DNA from: Richelia sp. SL_2_1
GTDB lineage: Bacteria; Cyanobacteriota; Cyanobacteriia; Cyanobacteriales; Nostocaceae
Length of the DNA stretch: 64,000 nt
Assembly (NCBI GenBank): GCA_012033205.1
Contig: JAAUSO010000016.1
Location: forward strand, 1 to 64,000
Reading direction: 5' to 3'
This document shows, one piece after another, positions 27,603-38,069 of the stretch. Position 1 is the stretch's first letter. Each line of letters starts with the position of its first letter. Made by a program: the position numbers and the translations under genes. The notes below the pieces were generated by a model. That model was not told where the DNA came from. It saw only the letters and a list, made by a program, of their open reading frames with translations, and made no database searches.

Positions 27603-27673
27603 GTCCGGTTAAACACTCCTACTGTCTGTGAGGGCTGGTAATGGGTAATTGGTGATGGGTGATGGGTAAATGC
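27603..27673 (+). repeat. GTCCGGTTAA element, copy 2 (left part only)
   Basis: Direct repeat of 24135-24205: GTCCGGTTAAACACTCCTAC and so on to GGGTAAATGCGT. The right inverted end is missing here. Confidence 0.75.
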
Positions 27674-27740
27674 GTTTGCCAAAATATCTCGTTGAGAAAC
27701 AAGAAAAATTCAACTAATAAATTCAACTAATAAATATAGA

Positions 27741-28490
27741 ATGGACAAAGATAAAATAGTTGTGGTTGGTGGTTATGTTGGTTGTGGTAAAACTTCTTGG
27801 ATTTATCAACAAATAGCTTGTTTAATAAAAGCTGTTCCTCAGTATTATAAAAAGATACTATATTTAAAAGCTGGTACAGGAAAAGTTCAAATAGACCAAA
27901 AAAGAATTAGTATTGACTTTCCTATGGTTAATGTTTTTTGTGATAATCAGAAAGCTGCTTTTCTCAATGAATTAGAGTCAGCAGATATAGCCTATATTGA
28001 ATTGGGTAATAATTTGGGATTAAGTTATATTGATGAGCTTTTAAATGATTTACCTTATTATCCGGTGGCAATTTTACCTCCGGGATATAAGCGTTGTAAA
28101 TGGCATTCTTGGGCAAAAGAAGTACTTACAGGAGCAGCAATCACAGCTTCTAGTTGGGAAATGGAGACATTGCGGATATCAACTACTGGTAAGATTATTT
28201 GTGGAGAGAAGTTCAATAAATTGTGGAATAAAATTATTGGTAATGCTTATGGAAAAGTTCTGCGTGCTAAAGGAATTTTTCATTTAGAAGATGGCAATAT
28301 AATTTATGCTGATTTTGTTCATGGTACAGAATGTATAGAGTTTTTAAATTTAGATTTAGTGCCTTATTTACATGGTGAACCAAAATGTTTTAGTGGTTTA
28401 GAAATAGTAGGTTTTTCTTTAAATGAAGCAGTTTTACAACGAATTATCAACAAAATTTATATAGCTACATATAGTATTGTAAAATCTTGA
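27741..28490 (+). CDS. CobW-like P-loop protein (paralogue 1)
   Basis: A 249-aa P-loop protein with the Walker A GGYVGCGKTSW at residues 10-20. An IELG segment follows the central strand (DIAYIELGNNLG). The C-terminal domain contains KVLRAKGIFHLEDGNIIYADF, which resembles the CobW_C domain of COG0523 (G3E) metallochaperones. The metal-binding CxCC motif of that family is absent. It is the paralogue of the gene at 34462-35241; shared pieces include LNDLPYY/LNDLSYG, AILPP/AVLPP and WAKEV/WADEI. Its position next to coaT/coaR suggests metal handling, but the metal is not shown by the sequence. Confidence 0.75.
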   Translation: MDKDKIVVVGGYVGCGKTSWIYQQIACLIKAVPQYYKKILYLKAGTGKVQIDQKRISIDFPMVNVFCDNQKAAFLNELESADIAYIELGNNLGLSYIDELLNDLPYYPVAILPPGYKRCKWHSWAKEVLTGAAITASSWEMETLRISTTGKIICGEKFNKLWNKIIGNAYGKVLRAKGIFHLEDGNIIYADFVHGTECIEFLNLDLVPYLHGEPKCFSGLEIVGFSLNEAVLQRIINKIYIATYSIVKS

Positions 28491-28755
28491 ATTCAACTAA
28501 AAGCTAAATAAATTAAACATTTCGTTGGGAAAAGGGAAAAGGGAAGAGTTAGGGCTTATATAACTCACGAGTAATTATGTAAATAATGCAAGCCTAACTA
28601 CTTATAATGCTGTATAAATTAAGCCTGTTGTTTAGTCGGGATATATCTGATCAAGTATTGCGATCGATTATTAGTTTTACTTGATATGGTGATGTTGGGT
28701 TTCACGATGTTCCACCCAACCTACAAACTACAAATTAAAAACCACAAACTATAAA

Positions 28756-29232
28756 TTATTCTTGTATCGCGTCTAAATCTACAACTTTTTTACCAAGATT
28801 AGTAAAGTCAATATCAGCTAATGGTGCTTGACTACGCTGAATAGTAAAAACAGCTCCCTTTGCTTGATTACCATCATTGTACTCAACAACATATGTCATC
28901 TGCTTCTTTTTGAAGGCTAATGGTAATAAACCTAAAGGGCCAAATGCAAGAGTAGTCCAAATAGCAGTTTTGCCCAGACGTTTTGCAGATTTGCTTCGTT
29001 CAACTTTTTTAATGGAGCTTCCTGGAATTACTTGATTAGCGGTTTGATTACTATCCGACTTCATTGTTACACGAATATTGTTATTATCAATAGTTACATT
29101 ACAGCTATCCATGTCTCGTTCGAGCTGGTTGAAGCACTTTCCTTTATAAATTCCAGCTTGTGCAACGGTGGGCGCAATCGCCATGAAACTTGTCAGCAAT
29201 AATAGGGTAAAAGCGGTAACTGATTTATTCAT
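28756..29232 (-). CDS. Secreted protein with one internal hydrophobic segment
   Basis: A 158-aa protein. A signal peptide ends near VAQAG. The mature part has two cysteines (GKCFNQLERDMDSCNVTI), a stretch of polar strands, and an internal hydrophobic segment IWTTLAFGPLGLLPLAF flanked by lysines. I do not recognise the family; a periplasmic or membrane-associated role is likely. Confidence 0.6.
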   Translation of the reverse strand: MNKSVTAFTLLLLTSFMAIAPTVAQAGIYKGKCFNQLERDMDSCNVTIDNNNIRVTMKSDSNQTANQVIPGSSIKKVERSKSAKRLGKTAIWTTLAFGPLGLLPLAFKKKQMTYVVEYNDGNQAKGAVFTIQRSQAPLADIDFTNLGKKVVDLDAIQE

Positions 29233-29354
29233 TTTACGTAGTGAATATACTTAAATAAAGAATAGACTCATGGTAGTTAAATTACTTAATTGAGTCAAGT
29301 ATTTGTATACTCAATGGTAGTGATGATTTCGGAAACAAGTTATATCAGTCAAAA

Positions 29355-31298
29355 TCAAACTTTGGTGTTTCTTAATAACCGTAAACCACTCAAGGTTACT
29401 AATACTGTAGAGCCTTCATGTCCAATAACTCCCAAAGGAAGATTGATACCAGTTGTAAAATTAGCAATTAATAGTAAACCAATGCTACACAGAGCAAAAA
29501 CAATATTTTGTTTGATGACTATGATAGCACGACGACCGAGAGTAATTGCGACAATTAATTTTTCCAAACGGTCAGCCATTAATACAATATCTGCTGTTTC
29601 TAAGGCGATATCGCTACCTGTGGTTCCCATCGCTATTCCCACGGATGCCGTTGCTAAAGCAGGAGCATCGTTTATACCATCGCCAACCATTATAACTGTT
29701 TGATATTGCCTTTTTAAACGACGAATAACGGTTACTTTATCTTCGGGGAGTAATTCGGCATAAACTTCGGAAATGCCTAACTGTTGAGCAATGTAGTTGG
29801 TTGTCAGTTGGCGATCACCACTCAAAATAATTATGTTTTGAATACCGAGTTTTTTTAAGTGCTGAATAGTTTTTATAGCTTCAGGACGTATTGTATCTGC
29901 AATGGCGATAATTCCTAATATTTTCTGGTTATTGGCAACCCAAACGATTGTTTTACCTTGTGTTTCTAGATTTTTACTAATTGCAACTAAATTAGCTGGT
30001 AACTGGGAATCTGATTGAATAAAATTTGCATTACCAACTTTTATATATGTCTGTCTCTCTGTGTCTAAATTACCGCTAATACCAAAACCTGTATGAGAAA
30101 CCACATTATTAGCAGATACTAAAGCGAGATTTTTATTCTGAGCAGCTTTGACAATTGCTTTACCAATGGGATGCTCTGAATAAACTTCCACAGCAGCAGC
30201 AACCGAGAGAATTTGATTTACATCTTCCCCATCAACGGGGATAACTTCCATAACTTGGGGTTCTCCGGTAGTGAGAGTTCCAGTTTTATCAAAGGCGATC
30301 GCCTTAACTTTACCAACTAATTCTAAAACTGCTCCACCTTTAAATAAGATACCACCCCGCGCTCCATTGGCAATCCCCGATAATAATGCCGGCATAATAG
30401 CAGCCATTAAGGCACAGGGAGAAGCGACTACAAGAAAAATTAAAGCTTTATAAATAGTCGTTTCCCAGTCCCAGTTAAAAATAAATGGTGGTAAAGTAGC
30501 TAATAAAATACCGCATATTACAATTATTTTGGCGTAATTGCGTTCTAAATTTTCTACAAATATTTGAGATGGTGGTGCTTCGGTTTGAGCTTGCTGCACT
30601 AAACGAATTACCCTTTGAATTAAACTACTTTCCGGTGGTTGATGAACTCTGATTATCAATGCTCCTGTACCATTGATTGTTCCAGCAAAGACTTCATCCC
30701 CCACAGTTTTTTCCACAGGTAAGGATTCTCCGGTAATCGAAGCTTCATTAAGATTACTCGCACCTTCGATAATTAAAGCATCAGTAGGAATTAACTCTCC
30801 CGGTTTAACTAATAATTTGTCATCTATAGCTAATTTATCAATAGCAACCTGTTTTTCTTCACCATGTAATATTACCCTAGCAGTATCTGGTGTTAAACCC
30901 ATTAAGCTACTAATAGCGTGGTTTGTTCTTTGCATAGCATAGCCTTCCAATGCACCACTGATAGCGAAAATCAGAATTAACACCGCACCATCAACAATTA
31001 AATGATATTCCCCTCGCCAAAGTCCTAAAAATGCTGCACCCAAAGCTGCTACTATCATCAATAGATCAACATCGAATTCTTTTTCTTTAAATAGAGTAGT
31101 CAATCCTTCCTTTGCACTTTCGTAACCTCCAATTACATAAGCTGCACTCAGAATCAGTAAAGCCAATCCAATCCAACTAAACAGCAAACACAACCAACCC
31201 AAGATTAAAAGTACAGCACAAATAATTGCTGCTACAGCATCTGGATGTTCTGATATTAATTTTCTAAAATCAGTTTTTCTCAACAAATAACTAGTCAT
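29355..31298 (-). CDS. coaT: P1B-4 type metal ATPase, cobalt exporter CoaT
   Basis: A 647-aa P-type ATPase without an N-terminal metal-binding domain. The actuator motif TGES is at 189-192, phosphorylation motif DKTGT at 337-341, and hinge GDGINDAP near 537. The metal-site helix carries SPC (293-295) instead of CPC, and the last membrane helix has HEGST (627-631). SPC plus HEG(S/T)T define the P1B-4 subgroup (Co2+, sometimes Zn2+ or Fe2+). Divergent from a CoaR-type regulator with a MerR-style promoter between them, so efflux of cobalt across the plasma membrane is the best call. Confidence 0.92.
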   Translation of the reverse strand: MTSYLLRKTDFRKLISEHPDAVAAIICAVLLILGWLCLLFSWIGLALLILSAAYVIGGYESAKEGLTTLFKEKEFDVDLLMIVAALGAAFLGLWRGEYHLIVDGAVLILIFAISGALEGYAMQRTNHAISSLMGLTPDTARVILHGEEKQVAIDKLAIDDKLLVKPGELIPTDALIIEGASNLNEASITGESLPVEKTVGDEVFAGTINGTGALIIRVHQPPESSLIQRVIRLVQQAQTEAPPSQIFVENLERNYAKIIVICGILLATLPPFIFNWDWETTIYKALIFLVVASPCALMAAIMPALLSGIANGARGGILFKGGAVLELVGKVKAIAFDKTGTLTTGEPQVMEVIPVDGEDVNQILSVAAAVEVYSEHPIGKAIVKAAQNKNLALVSANNVVSHTGFGISGNLDTERQTYIKVGNANFIQSDSQLPANLVAISKNLETQGKTIVWVANNQKILGIIAIADTIRPEAIKTIQHLKKLGIQNIIILSGDRQLTTNYIAQQLGISEVYAELLPEDKVTVIRRLKRQYQTVIMVGDGINDAPALATASVGIAMGTTGSDIALETADIVLMADRLEKLIVAITLGRRAIIVIKQNIVFALCSIGLLLIANFTTGINLPLGVIGHEGSTVLVTLSGLRLLRNTKV

Positions 31299-31329
31299 AC
31301 TGGGAAATCACAAAATAACTTTGATTTCC

Positions 31330-31361
31330 ACTTTAAACCTTGACATCAATGTCAATGTCAA
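31330..31361 (-). promoter_or_regulatory. MerR-type coaT promoter/operator
   Basis: On the minus strand, a -35 TTGACA (31356-31361) and a -10-like TAAAGT (31330-31335) are separated by 20 bases. The spacer holds the dyad TTGACAT-TG-ATGTCAA (31340-31355). An over-long spacer with a dyad inside is the hallmark of MerR-family activated promoters. The coaT ATG is 32 bases downstream. Confidence 0.8.
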
Positions 31362-31520
31362 ATCAATTTTGGATTTACGGAAAGTTTGGGGTGTAGATTC
31401 TCGAACCCCAAAACTTTCCAAGACAGATTTTAGATTTTGGATTGAACCCATAATCACACAAGTGGGGTTACGGATATTTATAGTCAAAACCCGACTTTTT
31501 GCCTCCCACGAGATAATCAT

Positions 31521-31557
31521 AGAAGTCGGGTTTTTTTATTGTAAAAACCCGACTTCT
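31521..31557. repeat. Palindromic interspersed element, copy 3 (compact)
   Basis: Both arms are complete, with a loop of about seven bases (TTATTGT), so it forms the tightest hairpin of the family. A decayed relative (31484-31500) lies just before it. Located in the 5' region of coaR. Confidence 0.85.
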
Positions 31558-31598
31558 TATCCCCCACGAAAATTGTTAACTGTTCGCTTTCTTAAAAA

Positions 31599-32714
31599 AT
31601 GAAAAACAAAGACTTAACAATCAAACAACTAACTCAAGAAGTTGGTGGTGGTTTGACACCGAGGATGGTGAGACATTATCATAAATTAGGTTTATTACCC
31701 GAACCTAAACGGAGTAAAGCTAATTATCGCCTTTACACAGATAAAACCGTGCAACATTTACGAAAAATTGTTGCATTAAAATCTCAGGGTTTTCAACTAG
31801 ACCATATTCAAAAATTATTAACAAGTTATCCCGAACCAAACAATTTTGATAGCTTAACTACTCAACTACAACAGCAATATCAATGTATCATCGAACAATT
31901 ATCCCGATTGCGAAAAACAGCATCGGCTTTAGAAAGTTTATTAGGTAGAGATCAACATTGTCAACATATCCAAGCAGAAGCACTCGCCGAATTACGACAA
32001 ATAGAAATAGAATCAACCTTGGGTAATCACAAATTAGAACAACTGTGGTACGGTTTAGATGCAGCTTGTGATGCTCATCCAGAAGACTTTGACGAATCAT
32101 TACAACAGTTATTACCCGACTTATCGAATAAAAACGAAATCGAAAGAGATTTACTTAGCAAACTAGTATTAGCTTGTGGTGATGTTAGTTTAGTAGATTT
32201 TATCCGCTTGAGTGAAAGTGCCATCGCCGTAGCCAGAAATGCTCTACAAAATAACTGTGAAATAGTCGTAGATGTTCCCCCAGTTTTCGCAGCTCTCGAT
32301 CATACCCGCATTGCACATCTAGGTATAAAAGTCAAGATTTTGATGAATGACCCTCATATTTACAGTGCAACAGAAGCTGAAAACAAATTTTGGCAACATG
32401 AAAAATGGCGCGAGGGTTTGCAAAAGTTAACTCCTGGTTGTATTTTAATTATCGGTTACGCACCATCAGTATTAATATCTGTATTGAAACTCATCCAACA
32501 AGAGCAGTTACAACCATCATTAATTATCGGAATGCCCATCGGTTTTAGTCATGCTCCAGCAGCCAAACGTCGGTTAATGTCTTCTGATGTAGATTATATT
32601 ACCACTGTTGGCACTATTGGCGGGGGTTTATTAGCCGCAGTAGCACTTAATACTTTGATGGAGTCCTTAATTGAAAAGCCTGATTGTCATTGTCATTTAG
32701 ATGTTAACTGTTGA
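31599..32714 (+). CDS. coaR: CoaR cobalt-responsive MerR-family activator with CbiC domain
   Basis: A 371-aa protein. Residues 1-75 form a MerR-type winged helix (MVRHYHKLGLLPEPKRSKANYRLY) followed by a coiled-coil dimerisation helix. Residues about 180-350 are a precorrin-8X methylmutase (CbiC/CobH) domain: IVVDVPPVFAALDHTRIAHLG and LIIGMPIGFSHAPAAKRRL. The C-terminus ends CHCHLDVNC (363-371); a Cys-His-Cys tail is required for cobalt sensing in Synechocystis CoaR. The protein is expected to bind the dyad in front of coaT and switch it on with Co2+, and its enzyme-derived domain may sense corrin intermediates. Confidence 0.93.
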   Translation: MKNKDLTIKQLTQEVGGGLTPRMVRHYHKLGLLPEPKRSKANYRLYTDKTVQHLRKIVALKSQGFQLDHIQKLLTSYPEPNNFDSLTTQLQQQYQCIIEQLSRLRKTASALESLLGRDQHCQHIQAEALAELRQIEIESTLGNHKLEQLWYGLDAACDAHPEDFDESLQQLLPDLSNKNEIERDLLSKLVLACGDVSLVDFIRLSESAIAVARNALQNNCEIVVDVPPVFAALDHTRIAHLGIKVKILMNDPHIYSATEAENKFWQHEKWREGLQKLTPGCILIIGYAPSVLISVLKLIQQEQLQPSLIIGMPIGFSHAPAAKRRLMSSDVDYITTVGTIGGGLLAAVALNTLMESLIEKPDCHCHLDVNC

Positions 32715-32718
32715 CTGT

Positions 32719-32784
32719 AGAAGTCGGGTTTTTACGATAAATATCTGTAATACCCACTTTCACACTAATAAAAACCCGACTTCT
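32719..32784. repeat. Palindromic interspersed element, copy 4
   Basis: Complete arms with a 36-base interior; five bases past the coaR stop and 23 bases from the convergent gene's stop, well placed as a two-way terminator. Confidence 0.85.
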
Positions 32785-32806
32785 GTGAATATTGTCGAAC
32801 TCACGT

Positions 32807-33565
32807 TTAATTAGAATTAGCAGTTGTTTTTTTCATTGCAAAACCCTTGCTTACTCCATAGTAAACAGTTTTGAATTCCACTTGATTATTATTAGGATTG
32901 TAAAGAGTATAAGTTGCTTCTCCTGGCTTTCTCCCCACATTGCCGACACCTACCACCATCCGGGGAGTCACATTGATAGTGTGATTAGGTACTTGACTAT
33001 CAAGAGTAGTTATTCCCGTGTTAATTGAACCAGCTTCTAAATTATATTGAAAAGTTAGACCAGAACGACCGCAAAATAAATTATTAGCTTGCATCCGCGC
33101 TACTCGGTCTAAAATTATAACTGGAGAAGTTTCCGGAGTTAATGCTTCATCTACAGATACAGTTGTACCGTGAATTAATAAAGCATCCAACTCAAAAAAG
33201 CCAAAATCGAGATTTCGTATCCACTCCACAGTATGACGAGAAACATTATCCCATAGTAATTTTACGGTTTCACCACCATATTTTTGCAATAAATCAGTAG
33301 GTTCCGAAGTTGCAGATAAACCATGCAGTATCAAAGATTGCTCCTCCCACCATCCCTTACAAACTAATGGTGATAACCCAGACTCAGAATTATGTGAATT
33401 ATGTAAAAGTTCTACTAGTTTCTCAGATTCAGGAGTCGGTCCAACCACATCCCCTAAAATATATAAAGCCTCAATATAACGACTTTGACGTTTAATATCC
33501 GTCATCACCGCTTCATAAGCCGTCAAATTACCTTCAATACCGCTTAAAATTGCCCACTTCATCAT
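32807..33565 (-). CDS. Degenerate metallophosphoesterase-fold protein
   Basis: A 252-aa protein with the calcineurin-like fold pattern but without most metal ligands. The first motif D-x-H is replaced: LSGIEGN has Gly9 and Glu11. The GD motif remains (LGDVVG, 37-42). The GNH motif reads KGWWEE (70-75), HG is kept (LLIHGTTV), and the final GHTH has become CGRSGLTF. It is probably a non-catalytic paralogue of the next gene upstream. It is third in a minus-strand run (CobW-like, metallophosphoesterase, this gene) with a 90-base gap. Confidence 0.75.
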   Translation of the reverse strand: MMKWAILSGIEGNLTAYEAVMTDIKRQSRYIEALYILGDVVGPTPESEKLVELLHNSHNSESGLSPLVCKGWWEEQSLILHGLSATSEPTDLLQKYGGETVKLLWDNVSRHTVEWIRNLDFGFFELDALLIHGTTVSVDEALTPETSPVIILDRVARMQANNLFCGRSGLTFQYNLEAGSINTGITTLDSQVPNHTINVTPRMVVGVGNVGRKPGEATYTLYNPNNNQVEFKTVYYGVSKGFAMKKTTANSN

Positions 33566-33655
33566 CGTAATTTTGGATTTTAGATTTTAGATTAAAGAGT
33601 TAGTTGACAGTTGACAGTTAATTTTTCCCCATCCCCTTGTCTCCCCCTCTTCCCA

Positions 33656-34465
33656 TCACCGAGTACAAACATGAGTTGGATCATCTGCACGTTCAGCAAA
33701 TTCTATACCACGTGATAAACGCCAAGCAAAGATAGGTGGTAATCCTTTTTCAATAATTGCTGCACAGGTTTTTTGATAATCGTAAGCAACTTCTCGTAAT
33801 ATTACTTCCTGATTGCCAGTGTCATAAATCACATAAGTTGCATTAGGTCGCCCATGTCTTGGTTCTCCCACTGAACCTGCATTAATAATCTTTTTCAAGC
33901 TTGCTGTAAAGCTCTTTTCTTCAGATAAACTTTTGCTTTCGACTCGAACTTTTAACTGACCAGAATCTAAATTACGGAAATAAGGTGCATGAGTATGTCC
34001 GCAAAAAAGCACATCTGCACCTGATGAAATTACTCGTTCTAATGCCACAAATGCATCGAGTTCTGGTAATAAATATTCGTGGTTGCTATGGGGACTACCG
34101 TGAACAAAAGCCAAGTTATCTTCTTGAAGAATATGAGGTAATTGAGCTAAAAAATCACGATTTTCTGGTGTTATTTGCTTATTAGTCCATTCATGGGCGA
34201 TAATACCGCGTTTTTCTGCTAATAAAGAAGGATAACTACAATCGCAAGCATTCAAACCCTCAACCACATCTTCATCCCAACAACCACCACAGGTAGGAAT
34301 TTCCAAAGAACGGATTTTTTCCACTACTTCATTAGGATAAGGACCATATCCAACTAAATCCCCTAAACAAAAGATTTTTTCCGCAAAATGTTGCTCTATA
34401 TCTAATAAAACAGCATCTAAAGCTGCAATATTACCGTGAATACATGAAATAACAGCTATTTTCAT
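33656..34465 (-). CDS. Metallophosphoesterase family protein with Cys-substituted metal site
   Basis: A 269-aa calcineurin-fold protein. Kept motifs are GDLVGYGP (35-42), VHGSPH (121-126) and CGHTHAPYF (155-163). The first motif is ISCIHGN, with Cys8 in place of the usual Asp, and the GNHD motif is replaced by CGGCWDE (59-65). Two further cysteines follow (ACDCS, 73-77). Such changes at the M1 metal site suggest a different metal preference or loss of the usual phosphodiesterase activity. The start ATG overlaps the stop of the CobW-like gene by four bases (ATGA), so translation is probably coupled. Confidence 0.78.
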   Translation of the reverse strand: MKIAVISCIHGNIAALDAVLLDIEQHFAEKIFCLGDLVGYGPYPNEVVEKIRSLEIPTCGGCWDEDVVEGLNACDCSYPSLLAEKRGIIAHEWTNKQITPENRDFLAQLPHILQEDNLAFVHGSPHSNHEYLLPELDAFVALERVISSGADVLFCGHTHAPYFRNLDSGQLKVRVESKSLSEEKSFTASLKKIINAGSVGEPRHGRPNATYVIYDTGNQEVILREVAYDYQKTCAAIIEKGLPPIFAWRLSRGIEFAERADDPTHVCTR

Positions 34466-35241
34466 ACTTCCATACCTTCTAATAACATCTGTTTAACTTG
34501 TTGTTGGAACTGCTTAACTAATAAATCTGATAAAAAACAATCAGATAAAGTTTGCTTGAGCATCACTTCATCCAAACTTTCTCCTACCACTTCAATACCA
34601 CTAAAACGCTGTGGTCTACCTTCCAAATGACGAGGTAAATTTAATTCTAAAAAACCGGCTTGGGGTATACCCGCAACAAAATCACAGTAAATACTTCTAC
34701 CATCATTAACATCAAAAATTGCCTTAGCACGGCTAACATTACCATAAGCACCATGAGTTAATTCATACCAAAACTCTTCCAAACTATCTTCATCAATCAC
34801 CTGAGTATCAGTTCCAACTCTCCATAAATGCTTAGATGAATCCGTTTTAATCGGTATTCCTGAAATAATCTCATCAGCCCAAGCGTGATATTCAGAATCT
34901 TTGAGATGCGGTGGTAAAACAGCTACAGTACCGTAAGATAAATCATTTAATATTGGTGATAAACTTTCTAAATCCAAGTAAAAACCCAATTCTATATAAA
35001 CCGCTTTCGCTTCGGGTATTCGCTTGAGTAATTCAACTTCTTGAGTGTCGCTGAAAACCTGTATCCCCGGAAAATCGGCAGCAATTCGGTTTTTATCGAT
35101 AGAAACGTTACCAGTACCGGGGCTGAAATAAATGATATTATCATCATCTACAGATTTTGTATCTTGGATTTGCTGATGAATCCAAGCAGTTTTTCCCGAA
35201 CCCGCAAGACCAGCAACAACCTTAATTAAAGGTACAGTCAT
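34462..35241 (-). CDS. CobW-like P-loop protein (paralogue 2)
   Basis: A 259-aa P-loop protein. The Walker A GLAGSGKTAW is at residues 11-20, IELGFYLD follows the Walker-B-like strand, and the C-terminal segment NVSRAKAIFDVNDGRSIYCDF resembles the CobW_C fold. As in the paralogue at 27741 there is no CxCC. It is the first gene of a likely operon with two metallophosphoesterase-fold proteins and has a Fur/Zur-type box 62 bases upstream, so zinc- or iron-limited expression is plausible. GTP use is inferred from the family. Confidence 0.78.
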   Translation of the reverse strand: MTVPLIKVVAGLAGSGKTAWIHQQIQDTKSVDDDNIIYFSPGTGNVSIDKNRIAADFPGIQVFSDTQEVELLKRIPEAKAVYIELGFYLDLESLSPILNDLSYGTVAVLPPHLKDSEYHAWADEIISGIPIKTDSSKHLWRVGTDTQVIDEDSLEEFWYELTHGAYGNVSRAKAIFDVNDGRSIYCDFVAGIPQAGFLELNLPRHLEGRPQRFSGIEVVGESLDEVMLKQTLSDCFLSDLLVKQFQQQVKQMLLEGMEV

Positions 35242-35302
35242 AGAAACTTCATTGAGATTTAGAAACCATAAGTTACTCCGCTAATTGTAACTCATATGTG
35301 AA

Positions 35303-35317
35303 TGATAATCGTTTTCA
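35303..35317. promoter_or_regulatory. Fur/Zur-type box upstream of CobW-like operon
   Basis: TGATAATCGTTTTCA matches the 7-1-7 palindrome TGATAATnATTATCA at 12 of 14 positions. It lies in the promoter area of the CobW-like gene starting at 35241. Confidence 0.6.
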
Positions 35318-35336
35318 GTTAGCAAATGACTCTTAT

Positions 35337-35397
35337 AGAAGTCGGGTTTTTATGGGGATTTCGTCGATATTAGAGATGTCGTAAAAACCCGACTTCT
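35337..35397. repeat. Palindromic interspersed element, copy 5
   Basis: Complete arms; ends 17 bases from the stop of the CFA-synthase gene, on the side where its transcript would end. Confidence 0.85.
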
Positions 35398-35413
35398 TGC
35401 CCCCAGGTTTTGA

Positions 35414-36733
<1,320 letters not shown>

Positions 36734-37552
36734 TTACTTCTGCACAACTTTGACATTAGTTGCTAATCCGAGGAATTGTAGTAATCTAATGGTCATCCAA
36801 GTCACATCAATTTCCCACCATTGCAAACCATGACGGGCTGAATATTGAAAAGCATGATGATTATTATGCCAACCTTCGCCAAAAGTCAAGAAAGCAACCC
36901 ACCAACAGTTAGTAGAGCGGTCTTTTGAATCATGACTACGATAGCCAACCATATGACAAGCACTATTCACGAACATCGTAGAGTGAAGTCCGACAAATAA
37001 ACGTACAAAGATTCCCCAAATTACAAAAGACCATCCACCAATCAAATACAGGATAACCCCTAAAGCAACTTGCAACTCGATGTAATATCTGTGACAAAAA
37101 CGATAAAATGGGTCATCAGCAATGTCCTTAGTAAGACGGGGAAGTTCAGTTTTCATCGGCACCGAGTGCATTAACCAACTGATGTGACTCCACCAAAAAC
37201 CCTGGGTGGAATTATGAGGGTCTTTTTCCTGATCGGAATACAAATGATGCGCTCTATGATATCCAACCCAGCCAAGTACACCTCCCTGAAGAGCCAAAGT
37301 ACCGCATAAAATTAGAAAATACTCCAACCATTTGGGAGTTTGTAAACTGCGATGGGTAGCCAAACGATGAAAACCAAAAGAAATTCCCAAACCGATGGTT
37401 ATCCAGTGTAAAAACACTGCCACCCCTAGAGCAGCCCAACTAAATGTATGGGGTAAAAATACTAACAATACTGCTAAGTGTAGTATACAAGTAAAAATAA
37501 TTACCTTTGGTCTTGGGGTAGCTGGATTAAATTGAGATACATTGCTAGTCAT
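36734..37552 (-). CDS. Acyl-lipid desaturase (delta-9 type)
   Basis: A 272-aa membrane di-iron desaturase. The three histidine boxes are HRLATH (62-67), HRAHH (99-103) and HNNHH (229-233), with two pairs of membrane helices between them. This length and box pattern fit the DesC delta-9 group, which introduces the first double bond in acyl chains bound to glycerolipids, using ferredoxin. It is the first gene of a two-gene operon with the cfa-like gene. Confidence 0.9.
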   Translation of the reverse strand: MTSNVSQFNPATPRPKVIIFTCILHLAVLLVFLPHTFSWAALGVAVFLHWITIGLGISFGFHRLATHRSLQTPKWLEYFLILCGTLALQGGVLGWVGYHRAHHLYSDQEKDPHNSTQGFWWSHISWLMHSVPMKTELPRLTKDIADDPFYRFCHRYYIELQVALGVILYLIGGWSFVIWGIFVRLFVGLHSTMFVNSACHMVGYRSHDSKDRSTNCWWVAFLTFGEGWHNNHHAFQYSARHGLQWWEIDVTWMTIRLLQFLGLATNVKVVQK

Positions 37553-37688
37553 AATTTTATTGAATTTTAACTTTACACTGGATTGGATTGATTGGGGTTG
37601 TCACTTGAATCATGTCACCATCACTTGATTTTTTTTAAGAAGTTACCAGAAAACTCATTCTATCGCTGACGCACCTGCGAGTAGTATT

Positions 37689-37818
37689 TTACGGGAGAAT
37701 ATCGACCTCAATTTGGGAACCATCTTTAACCAATAGAATTATTTCCATTTGAGGATTATAACCATCAATCGCTTGTAAGATATTAGAAATTGTTTGCTGT
37801 GCGACAATCCATTCATGT
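37689..37818 (-). pseudogene. Remnant of a small protein gene
   Basis: About 42 open codons without a start encode a protein-like C-terminus (ILQAIDGYNPQMEIILLVKD, then GSQIEVDILP and stop). Upstream of it is a stop codon. It looks like the end of a lost gene; the family is not recognised. Confidence 0.35.
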
Positions 37819-38069
37819 CATGTAAATAAACTGAAAGTTGTTTTTTAAACTGCACCTCTCAAAAAAAAAGCACATTGCCCTAAACTTGATCTGTGCAATA
37901 GTATTGACCACGAACACTAAGAAAATGTTCGCGGGGGTAAATAAAGTTTCTTGATTTGACAACAAAACAGCCCCAAATCTCAGCTTTGTAATTAATTAGT
38001 AAAATATTGGTAAAATATTTGAATTAACGTGAGTACTCCTTCGGGGAAGTAAGCTACGAGAACAATCAT

